In this document: one piece after another, positions 35,251-43,531 of the stretch
Layout: every line of letters starts with the position of its first letter
How positions within the stretch are numbered: position 1 is the first letter of the stretch
NCBI GenBank assembly: GCA_021848545.1
Contig: JAJZUL010000010.1
Location: forward strand, 27,652 to 91,651
Source: Pseudomonadota bacterium
GTDB taxonomy: Bacteria; Pseudomonadota; Alphaproteobacteria; Rhodospirillales; Magnetospirillaceae
Length of the DNA stretch: 64,000 nt
Reading direction: 5' to 3'
Notes under the pieces: model-generated
Database searches by the model: none
The model's input: only the letters and a program-made list of their open reading frames with translations
What the model was told of the DNA's origin: nothing
Position numbers and translations under genes: made by a program

Positions 35251-36126
35251 TCAATACCCCCATTCGATGCCGGCGGGCGTCACGGTGGCGCGGGCGCGCC
35301 GCGCGGAATGGCACTGCATGTTGACCGCCACCGGATTCATGGTGATGTGGGTGGCGGCCAGTTCCACCTGAACGGCGAAGGCGGTGGAATCGCCGCCCAA
35401 CCCTTGCGGTCCCACGCCTAAGCGGTTGACCGCCGCCGACAATTCCTCTTCCAGTCGGCGCCCGTCCGGGTCGGCGCAGAAACTGCCCAGCGCCCGCGTG
35501 GCGGCGCGTTTGGCCAGGGCCATGCACAAATCCGAGGTGCCGCCGACCCCCACGCCGACGATGGTCGGCGGGCAGGTCTTGCCGCCGGCGGCGACGACGC
35601 ACTCGATCACGAAGCGCTTGATGGCGTCGATGCCCTCGGCGGGAATGGCCATGCGCAGGAAGGAATTGTTTTCCGAGCCGCTGCCCTTGGGGACCATTTC
35701 GATGGAGAGGGTCTCGGGGGCGTAGGTGAAATCCACATGCACCACCGGCACCTCGATGCCGCACGAAGTCTGGTTGTTGATCCGGGTCAGGGGGTGGACC
35801 ACCGAGGACCGCAACGGGTATTCGCGGGTCGCCCGCTCGCAGCCGCGGCGGATGGCCCGAACCAGATCGTAACCGTCGGCCTCGACATCGCGGCCGATGG
35901 TCAGAGTGTAGATGGGCATCCCGGTATCCTGGCACAGCAGGTTGTCGGTGCCTTCGGCCACCGCGATGTTGGTGCGCATGGTGTCCAGGATGGTGCGCGC
36001 GGTGGGATCGGTCTCGGTCTCGGACAGGCGGGCGAACCCCGCCTTGATGTCCGGCGGCAGCGCCTTGAGGGCGCGGATGTACAGGGTCTTGGCGATCTCT
36101 TCGATGGCTTCGGGATCGATTTTCAT
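35251..36126 (-). CDS. Class I fumarate hydratase (or related hydro-lyase) alpha subunit
   Basis: This 291-residue protein is the iron-sulfur alpha subunit of heterodimeric class I fumarase/tartrate dehydratase. Cysteines expected to bind the [4Fe-4S] cluster are in NLLCQDTGMP, TSCGIEVP and the CMALAKRA region, and VGVGVGGTSD is the phosphate-like loop of the family. Substrates for this fold include fumarate, tartrate and mesaconate; the Frd-like partner genes favour fumarate or a methylated analogue. The beta gene begins 2 bases after its stop and is frameshifted, so activity depends on that gene being intact. Confidence 0.88.
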   Translation of the reverse strand: MKIDPEAIEEIAKTLYIRALKALPPDIKAGFARLSETETDPTARTILDTMRTNIAVAEGTDNLLCQDTGMPIYTLTIGRDVEADGYDLVRAIRRGCERATREYPLRSSVVHPLTRINNQTSCGIEVPVVHVDFTYAPETLSIEMVPKGSGSENNSFLRMAIPAEGIDAIKRFVIECVVAAGGKTCPPTIVGVGVGGTSDLCMALAKRAATRALGSFCADPDGRRLEEELSAAVNRLGVGPQGLGGDSTAFAVQVELAATHITMNPVAVNMQCHSARRARATVTPAGIEWGY

Positions 36127-36138
36127 GTCTGTCCTCAA

Positions 36139-36498
36139 TCAGCGCACCAGCGCGAGAGCGAAAGCCAGCCCGGCGGCGACGGCCCCGGCGGCGGCGATGG
36201 CGATCCAGTCCTTTCTCAGGCCCGACCACGGTCCGAATTCGATCAGCAACAGCCTCAGCCCGCCGCCGAGATGGGCCGCCAGCAGCACCACCAGCCCCCA
36301 TTCTCCGAAGCGGAACAACGGCGCTTCGGTCACGGTCAGGAAGGCTTGCAGCGCCCCGGCGCCGGCCAAAGCCTTGCCCAGAGCCCAGAAATGAACCGGC
36401 AGGAACAGGGCCAGGGCGATCCCCGACAGCCGATGGACGACGAAGGCCCAATAGGCGGGGTGGTTGCGCGACCGCCAGGGAGGGGACGGCGGTTTCAC
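36139..36498 (-). CDS. Succinate dehydrogenase/fumarate reductase membrane anchor subunit (SdhC/cytochrome b556-like)
   Basis: This 119-residue protein has three membrane helices. The N-terminus NHPAYWAFVVHRLSGIAL follows the SdhC pattern in which H-R-x-x-G marks the quinone site, and later histidines (FLPVHFWALG; LAAHLGGGLRLLL) are candidates for haem b ligands. The GTG start overlaps the TGA of the preceding anchor gene (GTGA). With the companion anchor it should seat the flavoprotein/iron-sulfur pair on the cytoplasmic face and exchange electrons with the quinone pool. Confidence 0.8.
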   Translation of the reverse strand: MKPPSPPWRSRNHPAYWAFVVHRLSGIALALFLPVHFWALGKALAGAGALQAFLTVTEAPLFRFGEWGLVVLLAAHLGGGLRLLLIEFGPWSGLRKDWIAIAAAGAVAAGLAFALALVR

Positions 36499-36845
36499 GC
36501 AACCACCACGCCGTAGACCGCCCGCAGGCCCAGAACCACGATGGCCAGGGCGAAGGCGGCGGCCAGCCAGCCGACCGGGCGCGGCCGCCAGCCCAGCCAT
36601 TCGCGGGCGACGTTCATCAAGCCGATGGGGGCGTGGATGGCGCAGGCCAGAACGAACAGGGTGTAGAAGGCGCCGAAAACGACGTTGCCCCGGGTGCGGC
36701 CCAGCAGGGAAGCTGCGCTCAAACCGGCATGGACGGCATAGATGATGACGCCCAGGTGAACCAGCACGCAAAAGGCCAGCGCCATGGCGCTGGTGCGCTG
36801 CCACCACCACAGCCGCGCCTGCAGGAGGATGTCGTCGCCGGTCAC
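36495..36845 (-). CDS. Second membrane anchor subunit of the Frd/Sdh-like complex
   Basis: This 116-residue protein has three predicted membrane helices (FCVLVHLGVIIYAVHAG; FGAFYTLFVLACAIHAPIG; LAAAFALAIVVLGL). Histidines in the first and second helices fit haem b ligation. The segment NVAREWLGW resembles the second anchor of succinate dehydrogenases. The start is a GTG at 36845 directly after a tandem repeat that follows the iron-sulfur gene. The assignment rests mainly on helices, histidines and operon position. Confidence 0.72.
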   Translation of the reverse strand: MTGDDILLQARLWWWQRTSAMALAFCVLVHLGVIIYAVHAGLSAASLLGRTRGNVVFGAFYTLFVLACAIHAPIGLMNVAREWLGWRPRPVGWLAAAFALAIVVLGLRAVYGVVVA

Positions 36846-36854
36846 AACTTGCCT

Positions 36855-36916
36855 CGCATGGCGGTATTCATAGTTTTCCCCGCATGGCGGTACTCATAAT
36901 TTTCGCCGCATGGCGG
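36855..36916 (+). repeat. Tandem 26 bp repeat over the 3' end of the iron-sulfur subunit gene
   Basis: Copies at 36855-36880 and 36881-36906 differ at a few bases, and a third partial copy (CGCATGGCGG) starts at 36907. On the minus strand each unit repeats the gene's ending, ATG-CGN-NGN-AAA-NT-ATGA, so the last codons and stop signal of the gene are present nearly three times. Confidence 0.85.
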
Positions 36917-37610
36917 CCTGCGCCGTCACCCGCTTGAGCCCGGCGATCGCCGAGGTGGGGGCCAGATTTTTGGGGCAGCGTTCGGTGCATGACCCCTGGG
37001 TGTGGCAGGAATGGCAGCCGGCATCGCCGGCGACGGCGCGCAGGCGCTGGCGCAGGGCGATGTCGCGGACGTCGTTGACCAGGGTCCAGGCGCGGTTCAA
37101 CGCCGCCGGTCCCAGAAAATCGGGGCGCCAGTTCACCACGTCGCACGAGGCGTAGCACACGCCGCAGCCGATGCATTCGATGGCGGCATCCACCGCCCGG
37201 CGTTGGCGGCTGTCGGGCGCGACGCGGGCGAAATCCTGGCGGCGGGTCGCGGCGCCCTGGAACCGGCCCTCGGCCTTGGTCCATTTGTCGAAGAAGTCCG
37301 CCATGTCGGTGGTCAGATCCTTGATCACCGGCAGATTGGCCAGGGGGGCGATGTCCAGGATGCCGTGGGGGGCCACCCGCTCGACATGGGTGCGGCAGGT
37401 CCAGCGCGCGCGGCCATTGACGGTCATCGCGCACGATCCGCACATGCCCACCCGGCAGGCGTAGCGATAGGCGAGGGTGGGGTCCAGGGCGCGCTGCACC
37501 CAGGTCACCACGTCGAGCACGGTCTGACTGTCCTGGCGCGGCACCTCGTAGGTGACGAATGCGCCGTCCGATCCGCCGCGCCAGATTCTGGCCGTGAGCA
37601 AAGACTGCAT
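36894..37610 (-). CDS. Fumarate reductase/succinate dehydrogenase-like iron-sulfur subunit
   Basis: This 238-residue protein has the three clusters of SdhB/FrdB: [2Fe-2S] ligands in CRVGMCGSC plus a later cysteine in ARWTCRTH, the [4Fe-4S] motif CIGCGVCYASC, and the [3Fe-4S]/[4Fe-4S] motif CHSCHTQGSC followed by ERCPKNL. It transfers electrons between the flavoprotein and quinone. It is the first gene of the minus-strand operon, divergent from a LysR gene. ATG 37610 is taken; an in-frame ATG 51 bases upstream is possible. Its 3' end is tandemly repeated. The operon order (iron-sulfur, anchors, fumarase, flavoprotein) differs from standard sdhCDAB. Confidence 0.92.
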   Translation of the reverse strand: MQSLLTARIWRGGSDGAFVTYEVPRQDSQTVLDVVTWVQRALDPTLAYRYACRVGMCGSCAMTVNGRARWTCRTHVERVAPHGILDIAPLANLPVIKDLTTDMADFFDKWTKAEGRFQGAATRRQDFARVAPDSRQRRAVDAAIECIGCGVCYASCDVVNWRPDFLGPAALNRAWTLVNDVRDIALRQRLRAVAGDAGCHSCHTQGSCTERCPKNLAPTSAIAGLKRVTAQAAMRRKL

Positions 37611-37668
37611 GAAATGCCCGTCCGATTGATGTCCGTCATTGTCGGAGAGCGCGATTGCCAAAAAAAGC

Positions 37669-37690
37669 TATTATTTCTTTGCCTATAATA
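37669..37690. promoter_or_regulatory. LysR-type operator candidate in the divergent promoter
   Basis: An inverted repeat TATTAT (37669-37674), 10 bases, ATAATA (37685-37690) contains the T-N11-A core of LysR boxes. It lies in a markedly AT-rich patch between the iron-sulfur subunit gene and the LysR gene. Confidence 0.5.
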
Positions 37691-37734
37691 AAGGAATTTT
37701 TTACTGTCGGACCGTTCCGGCAACGGTCGCGTCC

Positions 37735-38625
37735 ATGCCCTCCATTCGCGTTCTGAAGACTTTTCTGGAAACCGCCCGGCGCGGCAGCTTCGCCGCCGCC
37801 GGCCAGAGCGTCGGCCTGACCGCGGCGGCGGTGGGGTTGCAGATCCGTGCCCTGGAGGAGGAATTGGGGCTGGAATTGTTCGATCGCGGCGGCCGCTCGG
37901 TGAGCTTGAGCCCGGCGGGGCGCGAGGCGGTGGCCGAGATCGAGGATCTGGTGGCGCGTTACGACGCCATGGTGGCCGGCGCCCGTTCCGACGAGCCGGT
38001 GGGAACGGTGATGGTCGGCGCGCTGGTCTCCACTTTGATGGGGGCCTTCGCCGACGCCCTGTGGAGTTTGCGCAAGCGCTATCCCCGTCTGGAGGTGCGC
38101 CTGTTCGCCGGGCTGTCCAGCGATTTCGCGCTGAAGGTCGAACGCGGCGAAATGGACGCCGCCATCGTCACCCATCCGCCCCACGCCATGGCGTCCAGCC
38201 TGGTCTGGACCGAGCTTTACGCCGAACCGATGGTGCTGATCGTTCCCCGCCATCCCCATTTCGCCCTGCCCGACGATCCCCTGGCGGTGTTGGGCGCATG
38301 CCCCTTCATCCGTTTCGACCATCAGACCTGGACCGGCTATCTGGTGCGCGACGCGCTCGGCCGGGCGGGGGCCTCGGTGCGCGCGGAAATGGAGCTGAAT
38401 TCGGTGGAGGCCATCATCGAAACCGTGCGCCAGGGATTCGGGGTGTCGATCGTGCCCCGGCTGGCCAATCTCGATTGGGACCGCGACCGGGCGCTGCGCA
38501 CTCTGGTCCTGCCGGGCGAACCGGTGCTGCGCCGGGTCGGGCTGCTGGAACGCACCCGCCATCGGCGCATGGCGGTCACCGAAGAGATCAAGAGTTATTT
38601 CCACCGGCGCGGCCCCGTTCGCTGA
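37735..38625 (+). CDS. LysR family transcriptional regulator of the Frd/fumarase operon
   Basis: This 296-residue protein has an N-terminal winged helix (VLKTFLETARRGSFAAAGQS, then LTAAAVGLQIRALEEELGLE) and a LysR substrate-binding domain (about residues 90-290). It is divergent from the iron-sulfur subunit gene with 124 bases between, the classic layout for control of the neighbouring operon. The ATG at 37735 matches the family start; an upstream in-frame ATG at 37639 would add a non-conserved leader from the AT-rich spacer. The effector is probably a dicarboxylate, but this is inference. Confidence 0.9.
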   Translation: MPSIRVLKTFLETARRGSFAAAGQSVGLTAAAVGLQIRALEEELGLELFDRGGRSVSLSPAGREAVAEIEDLVARYDAMVAGARSDEPVGTVMVGALVSTLMGAFADALWSLRKRYPRLEVRLFAGLSSDFALKVERGEMDAAIVTHPPHAMASSLVWTELYAEPMVLIVPRHPHFALPDDPLAVLGACPFIRFDHQTWTGYLVRDALGRAGASVRAEMELNSVEAIIETVRQGFGVSIVPRLANLDWDRDRALRTLVLPGEPVLRRVGLLERTRHRRMAVTEEIKSYFHRRGPVR

Positions 38626-38742
38626 CGTGCCCACACCGGCCCCATGACGGGGGCGTGTATGCGATATGACCAATACCCATATATATAAAATGGTTATATG
38701 GGGGTACACTGAATAATTGTCGCTATGATGGGGGGAGGGGCG

Positions 38743-40773
38743 ATGTTTTCAGGTGTGGCCGGGTCGGAAGCGACCCTGAATCGGGCGGCGCTGACCGACG
38801 GCCGGGCGCTGCCGGCGGCGGCGGCGTTGGCGGCCCTGGCGGTGGCCCTGAATCTGGTCGTTCTGTTCGATCTCGCCAGAATTCGCCAATCGGCGGCGGA
38901 ATGGGCGCTGGCCTCCTGCCTGGTGGGGGGGGCCGCCGCGCTGACCCTGCTGTGGCAATTGTCCCGGCGCCGCACCGGGCGCATGAACCGGGAAACGGCG
39001 ATCGCCCGGCCGCAATCGAAGGCGAAGGCCGCCGATGTCGCGCCGGCCCGCCTCGACCGGGCGGTGCGGGCCGGCGAATTCATCCGCCAGCGCGAAAAGG
39101 TGATGCTGTCGGACGCCTTCGAAGGCGAGGCCCAGCACGCCATCGCCCATCTTCTGGAAGGAATCGCCGTCGCCGGCGGCGGGGCGGCGGACAGCCTGTC
39201 GGCGGCCACCAGCGTCGCGGCGGCCGCCGACGACGTTCACGGCCGCGCCGACAATACCCTGGAAGCGATCAATTCGGTGGCCGCCGCCGCCGAGGAACTG
39301 ACCGCCTCGGGTTCGGAAATCAGCCGTCAGATGGCCTCGACCGCCACCGAGACCGCCGATGTCGCCGTCAAGGCCCGTGAGGCCGGCGAGGTGACCACGG
39401 CGATGATCCAGTCGCTGGACGAAATCGGCAAGGCGGCCTCGCTGATCGACGCCATCGCCAGCCAGACCAATCTTCTGGCCCTGAACGCCACTATCGAAGC
39501 GGCGCGCGCCGGCGAAAGCGGCAAGGGCTTCGCCGTGGTGGCGGGCGAGGTCAAGAATCTGGCCAGCCAGACCGCCCGCGCCACCGAGGAAATCCGCGGC
39601 CGCCTCGATTCCCTGGTCGCCATCGGCCACGAGGCCGAGAATTCGATGATCGGGATCGTCGCCGCCATCGGCCGGGTGGACGAAATGTCGAGCTCGGTCG
39701 CCGCCGCGATCGAGGAACAGGACGCCGCCACCCAGGATATCGGCCGTCACGCCGCCAACGTCGCCGCCGCCATGCGCGACGCGGTCGGCCGGCTGGAAAG
39801 TCTGGCCGCCACCGCGGCGCGGGCGCGCGACGCCTCCACCGTTACCCACGACGCCACCATCGCCGCCGCCGACGAAGCCGAAAAGCTGCGCCGGCGAATG
39901 GGGGAGCTGACCCGCCAAGCCACCATGAACGCGGTGCGCGCCGAGGACGATCCGGTGCCGCTGCCGATTCCGGTGACGGTCGAATGGGGCGGGCGCACCG
40001 TCGCCTGCGCCGTGCGCGACCTGACCCGTCATGGCGGACGCCTGATCCCCGGCGCGGCGGAAAACGCGGCGGCGGACAGCATCATGGCCGATCTGGCCGC
40101 CGCCGACCGGGTCGAGATCGATCTGCCCCGCGTCGGCACCCTGACCGGCCGCATCCACGGCGAGGATGGGCGCATCACGGTCACCTTCGCCGATTCCGAG
40201 GGCGCGACGCCGGCCCTGCCGGCCCTGCTGCGCGATTATCTGGTGGCCGATGCCCCCTATATCGATCTGGCGGTGGGGCTGGCCACCACCGTTTCCACCC
40301 TCATGACCAAGGCCGTGGCGGCGGGAAAAATCAGCTTCGACGATCTGTTCGACGAGAATTACCGGCCGATTCCGGGAAGCGACCCGGTCCAGTACAACAC
40401 CCGTTTCGTCGCTTTCACCGATTCCGTGCTGCCGGCGTTGCAGGAACCGGCGGCCAAGGCGCTGCCGGGAATCATGTTCGTGGCCGCCGTCGACCGCAAC
40501 GGCTTCCTGCCCACCCACAACGCCTGTTATTCGCTGCCCCAGCGCCCCGGCGAGACCGCCTGGAACGACGCCCATTGCCGCAACCGTCGCCTGTTCAACG
40601 ACCGCACCGGCCTGCATGCCGGACGGAACACCCAGCCGTTCCTGCTGCAATCCTACCTGCGCAAACTGGGCGACCAGTATGTGCTGGGCCAGGACGCCTC
40701 CGCCCCCATTTTGGTCAATGGCCGCCATTGGGGCGGGATGCGCGTCGGCTACCGTCTACCCGAAGGCGGGTGA
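38743..40773 (+). CDS. Methyl-accepting chemotaxis protein with PilZ and C-terminal sensor-like domain
   Basis: This 676-residue protein has two N-terminal membrane helices (about residues 24-45 and 56-72) with almost no periplasmic loop. A full chemoreceptor signalling domain follows, with the tip [20 protein letters not shown], and then a PilZ-like domain ([20 protein letters not shown], from about residue 405). The ending has the conserved pattern [22 protein letters not shown] and [14 protein letters not shown], found at the C-terminus of many alphaproteobacterial chemoreceptors. The PilZ lacks a clear RxxxR but keeps an arginine-rich stretch. ATG 38743 is chosen because GGGGGAGGGG lies directly upstream. 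A link between cyclic di-GMP and taxis is implied. Confidence 0.85.
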   Translation: MFSGVAGSEATLNRAALTDGRALPAAAALAALAVALNLVVLFDLARIRQSAAEWALASCLVGGAAALTLLWQLSRRRTGRMNRETAIARPQSKAKAADVAPARLDRAVRAGEFIRQREKVMLSDAFEGEAQHAIAHLLEGIAVAGGGAADSLSAATSVAAAADDVHGRADNTLEAINSVAAAAEELTASGSEISRQMASTATETADVAVKAREAGEVTTAMIQSLDEIGKAASLIDAIASQTNLLALNATIEAARAGESGKGFAVVAGEVKNLASQTARATEEIRGRLDSLVAIGHEAENSMIGIVAAIGRVDEMSSSVAAAIEEQDAATQDIGRHAANVAAAMRDAVGRLESLAATAARARDASTVTHDATIAAADEAEKLRRRMGELTRQATMNAVRAEDDPVPLPIPVTVEWGGRTVACAVRDLTRHGGRLIPGAAENAAADSIMADLAAADRVEIDLPRVGTLTGRIHGEDGRITVTFADSEGATPALPALLRDYLVADAPYIDLAVGLATTVSTLMTKAVAAGKISFDDLFDENYRPIPGSDPVQYNTRFVAFTDSVLPALQEPAAKALPGIMFVAAVDRNGFLPTHNACYSLPQRPGETAWNDAHCRNRRLFNDRTGLHAGRNTQPFLLQSYLRKLGDQYVLGQDASAPILVNGRHWGGMRVGYRLPEGG

Positions 40774-40878
40774 CGGATTGATTGGGGCAGGTGCGGACTT
40801 TGGCCATGGTCTTGCCCCTTGCCACCGGGTAGGGTAATGCCGAAATGCGAATCCTTACGCGATCGGAGGAGAGACGCC

Positions 40879-41481
40879 GTGGCGGACTTGTTTGCCGAAA
40901 AGGCCGAGGATTGGGACCAGAGAGATCTGGTCAGGGATCTGTCCGCCGCGGTCAGCGCCAGCATCCTGGAGCAGGTCGCGCTGAATGAAACCATGCATGT
41001 CATGGATTTCGGCGCGGGGACCGGCCTGATCACCTCGCACATCCATCCCCATGTCGGCAAGATCACGGCGGTCGATGTTTCCGAAGCCATGTTGGAAAAA
41101 CTGGTGGCGAAGGAGGCGTTGAAGGGCAAGGTCTCGGCGCTGTGCGTGGATATTATCGAGACCCCCATCGACGCAAGGTTCGACCTGATCGTCAGCGCGA
41201 TGGCGCTCCATCACGTGGCGGAGACGGAAAAGGCCGTGCGGCGTTTCGCCGAACATCTGAAACCGGGCGCCCGGATCGCCCTGGCCGACCTTGATTCCGA
41301 GGACGGCAGTTTCCATGCCGAAGGCACCGAAGGCGTCTTCCATTCCGGATTCGATCGCGCCGATCTTCAGGCGCTGTTCGAACGCTGCGGGTTTCAGGAC
41401 GTCCGCTTCGTCACCGCCCACACGGTCGAAAAGGAAACCGGGTCCTATCCCGTCTTCCTCGTCACCGCCAGCAGGCGTTAG
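40879..41481 (+). CDS. Class I SAM-dependent methyltransferase
   Basis: This 200-residue protein has SAM motif I, VMDFGAGTGLITSHI (about residues 40-54), an acidic residue ending strand 2 (AVDVSEAMLEKL), and FDLIVSAMALHHVAETEKAV. It resembles small-molecule methyltransferases of the UbiE/Methyltransf_11 group; the substrate is unknown. The GTG at 40879 is preferred since GGAGGA lies 8 bases upstream and earlier codons are not conserved. It converges on the APC permease gene, with a 4-base overlap of the two stops. Confidence 0.85.
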   Translation: MADLFAEKAEDWDQRDLVRDLSAAVSASILEQVALNETMHVMDFGAGTGLITSHIHPHVGKITAVDVSEAMLEKLVAKEALKGKVSALCVDIIETPIDARFDLIVSAMALHHVAETEKAVRRFAEHLKPGARIALADLDSEDGSFHAEGTEGVFHSGFDRADLQALFERCGFQDVRFVTAHTVEKETGSYPVFLVTASRR

Positions 41482-43133
41482 CGATCGGATCCGCGAGGAA
41501 TGTCGATGAACAGGGCGTCCTCGTCATAGCCCGCCATCCGGGCCATGGCGCCGGCGGTCTTTTCGGCCACCAGAGCGCAGCGCAGGGCCGTAGCGAGGAC
41601 GATCAGACTCCACACGGCGGTGACGAGAGCGGCCGGCCAGAAGGTCAGAATACCGTATCCTCCGCCGATGTCGGACAGGGCCGAGATCGCCAACATTCCG
41701 CCGAACCACGGCAACAGCCAGGAAATCTCCCGCCATCCGAAATCGGCGGCCGGACGCCGCGCGATCAGATGGAACCAGGCGGCATAGGCGGCGATCCCGA
41801 CCGCCACGATCTCCATCAAGACCGTGTTGGTCTTGAAGCCGGCCCACAGCACGATCAGATTGCTGCAGATAAAGGCCGCCGGCGCGACGATTTCGGCGAT
41901 CGGTAGCCGGAATTGGCGTTCGGCCCGGGGCAGGTTGCGGCGAAGAACCAGCAAGGCCACCGGCCCCAGCCCATAGGTCAGGATGGTGACCGAGGTGACG
42001 TAATCGACCAGTTTCTGCCATGCCGGAAACGGCAGCAGATAGAGCGTACCCACCCCCCACATCACCACCACCGCCAGCCACGGAACATGGCCGCCATTGA
42101 GCCGGGTCAGCCAGGACGGACCCGCGCCGACCTCGCCCATGGCGTAAAGGATCCGCGATCCGCCGGTGATGCCCAACAGGCCGGTGCCGCCGGGCGAAAC
42201 ATAGGCATCCACGTAAAGGATGAAGGCCAGCCAGCCCATGCCCAGCATCGCGGCAAGACCGGCGAACGGCCCCGTCTGGCCGGGAAAGCCGAGGCGCGCC
42301 CAGCCATGGGCGAGATCGGAGGGGCGCAACGCCGACAGGAACCCGATCTGCAGCAGGACATAGACGATGGCGCAAAGCAGGACCGAGCCGATCACCGCCA
42401 TGGGAATGTGGCGTCCGGGATCGCTGCTTTCGCCGCTCAGATCGATCGCCATGCGGAAACCGACGAAGCTGAAAACGATACCCGCCGCCGGCAGGGCCAA
42501 AAAAATGCCGGCGGCGTCATAGCCGCCGGGATCGATGGCGCCGGTGCCGGGATGACCGAAGGAGGTCGCGATCAGGACGATTGCAGTCAGCACGGGCACC
42601 GCGATCTTCCACCAGGTCACGGCATTGTTCAGACGCAGCAAAAGCTGCACCGCGAGAAGATTGAGCACCGCCATGACCAGAACCAGGACGGCGCAAACGG
42701 CGAATCCGATCCCGGTGAGCACGCCGCTGCCCGGAACCACCAGACCCGGCAGGTAATTGTTGGCGTAGGTGACCATCGCCTCGGATTCGACCGGCGCGCC
42801 CGCCACATAGGCCAGGAACAGCATCCAGCCCCAGATCCGCCCCAGGCCGTCGCCGTGGCTGGCATGGCTCATATGGACCAGCGCCCCGCTTTTGGGAAAC
42901 ATCGAGGCCAATTCGGCGAAGCAGAGCGCGATCAGCAGGATGACGGCCGCCCCCGCCACCCAGCTCCAGACCGCCAGCGGCCCGGCGATCTTGGCGGCGT
43001 GAAAGGCGCCGAACAACCAGCCGGACCCGATCATGCTGGTGGTGCTGGCGAACAACAGGCCGACGATCCTGGCGTCGCGGCGCAGGGATTTGCGGGGATG
43101 GGGCGAACCGTCGAAAGCGAAGGGGGCTGGCAT
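41478..43133 (-). CDS. APC superfamily amino acid permease
   Basis: This 551-residue protein has about 12-13 membrane helices. It opens with the APC signature STTSMIGSGWLFGAFHAAKIAG and has GFRMAIDLSGESSDPGRHIP in the TM6 region. The long form with extra C-terminal helices resembles the aspartate:proton symporter/YjeM-like branch. It should carry an amino acid or amine by proton symport; specificity is unknown. A basic and proline-rich cytoplasmic N-terminus of about 20 residues precedes the first helix. It is monocistronic and convergent with the methyltransferase. Confidence 0.9.
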   Translation of the reverse strand: MPAPFAFDGSPHPRKSLRRDARIVGLLFASTTSMIGSGWLFGAFHAAKIAGPLAVWSWVAGAAVILLIALCFAELASMFPKSGALVHMSHASHGDGLGRIWGWMLFLAYVAGAPVESEAMVTYANNYLPGLVVPGSGVLTGIGFAVCAVLVLVMAVLNLLAVQLLLRLNNAVTWWKIAVPVLTAIVLIATSFGHPGTGAIDPGGYDAAGIFLALPAAGIVFSFVGFRMAIDLSGESSDPGRHIPMAVIGSVLLCAIVYVLLQIGFLSALRPSDLAHGWARLGFPGQTGPFAGLAAMLGMGWLAFILYVDAYVSPGGTGLLGITGGSRILYAMGEVGAGPSWLTRLNGGHVPWLAVVVMWGVGTLYLLPFPAWQKLVDYVTSVTILTYGLGPVALLVLRRNLPRAERQFRLPIAEIVAPAAFICSNLIVLWAGFKTNTVLMEIVAVGIAAYAAWFHLIARRPAADFGWREISWLLPWFGGMLAISALSDIGGGYGILTFWPAALVTAVWSLIVLATALRCALVAEKTAGAMARMAGYDEDALFIDIPRGSDR

Positions 43134-43219
43134 GGGAGGGTCCGGCGGGACGGCAATCGGGGCGGGCCGCCATCATAACGGCATGGCCCGGCCCCCGCGC
43201 AAGGCGTCAACCGCTCCCT

Positions 43220-43377
43220 CCAGGGGAATCGGGTGACCCCGCTTCCCCTGCATTATGTATATTTCCCTCAATCGCCGGGCGGGCGCGTCCGCGCCCTTGG
43301 CTATCCTCGCTTGCGCTGCGGCGGCCTCAACGGCCTAGTCGCTCCGCTCCAACGCGCCTTCACCCGATTACCCTGCG
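43220..43377 (+). repeat. Dispersed repeat element, copy B (158 bp)
   Basis: This is the partner of 19755-19943 in opposite orientation, nearly identical apart from 31 bases missing after CTATCCTCGCTTGCG. It lies in a 400-base gap between the permease and a chemoreceptor gene, which otherwise holds only the promoter zone of that chemoreceptor (AT-richer from 43425). A short frame within it (TPLPLHYVYFPQSPGG) is shared by both copies but is not credible as a gene. Confidence 0.85.
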
Positions 43378-43531
43378 CCCCCTCCGCGGCGACCCGTCAC
43401 GGCCGGCCCCGGTCAGGGGAGCATAAAAACGCACAGTTTCAAATGACTGGTGTTCTAATGTAAACAGTGTAACTTGGCGGGCTCCCATGAGATGGGATGC
43501 TTGTTGGGATGGCCTCTATCAAGGCGGGGCA

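Noticed and set aside
43233..43463. Short frame inside repeat copy B, also present in copy A
   Set aside because: The shared peptide only reflects the duplicated DNA; the copies diverge by a 31-base block that is not a multiple of three.
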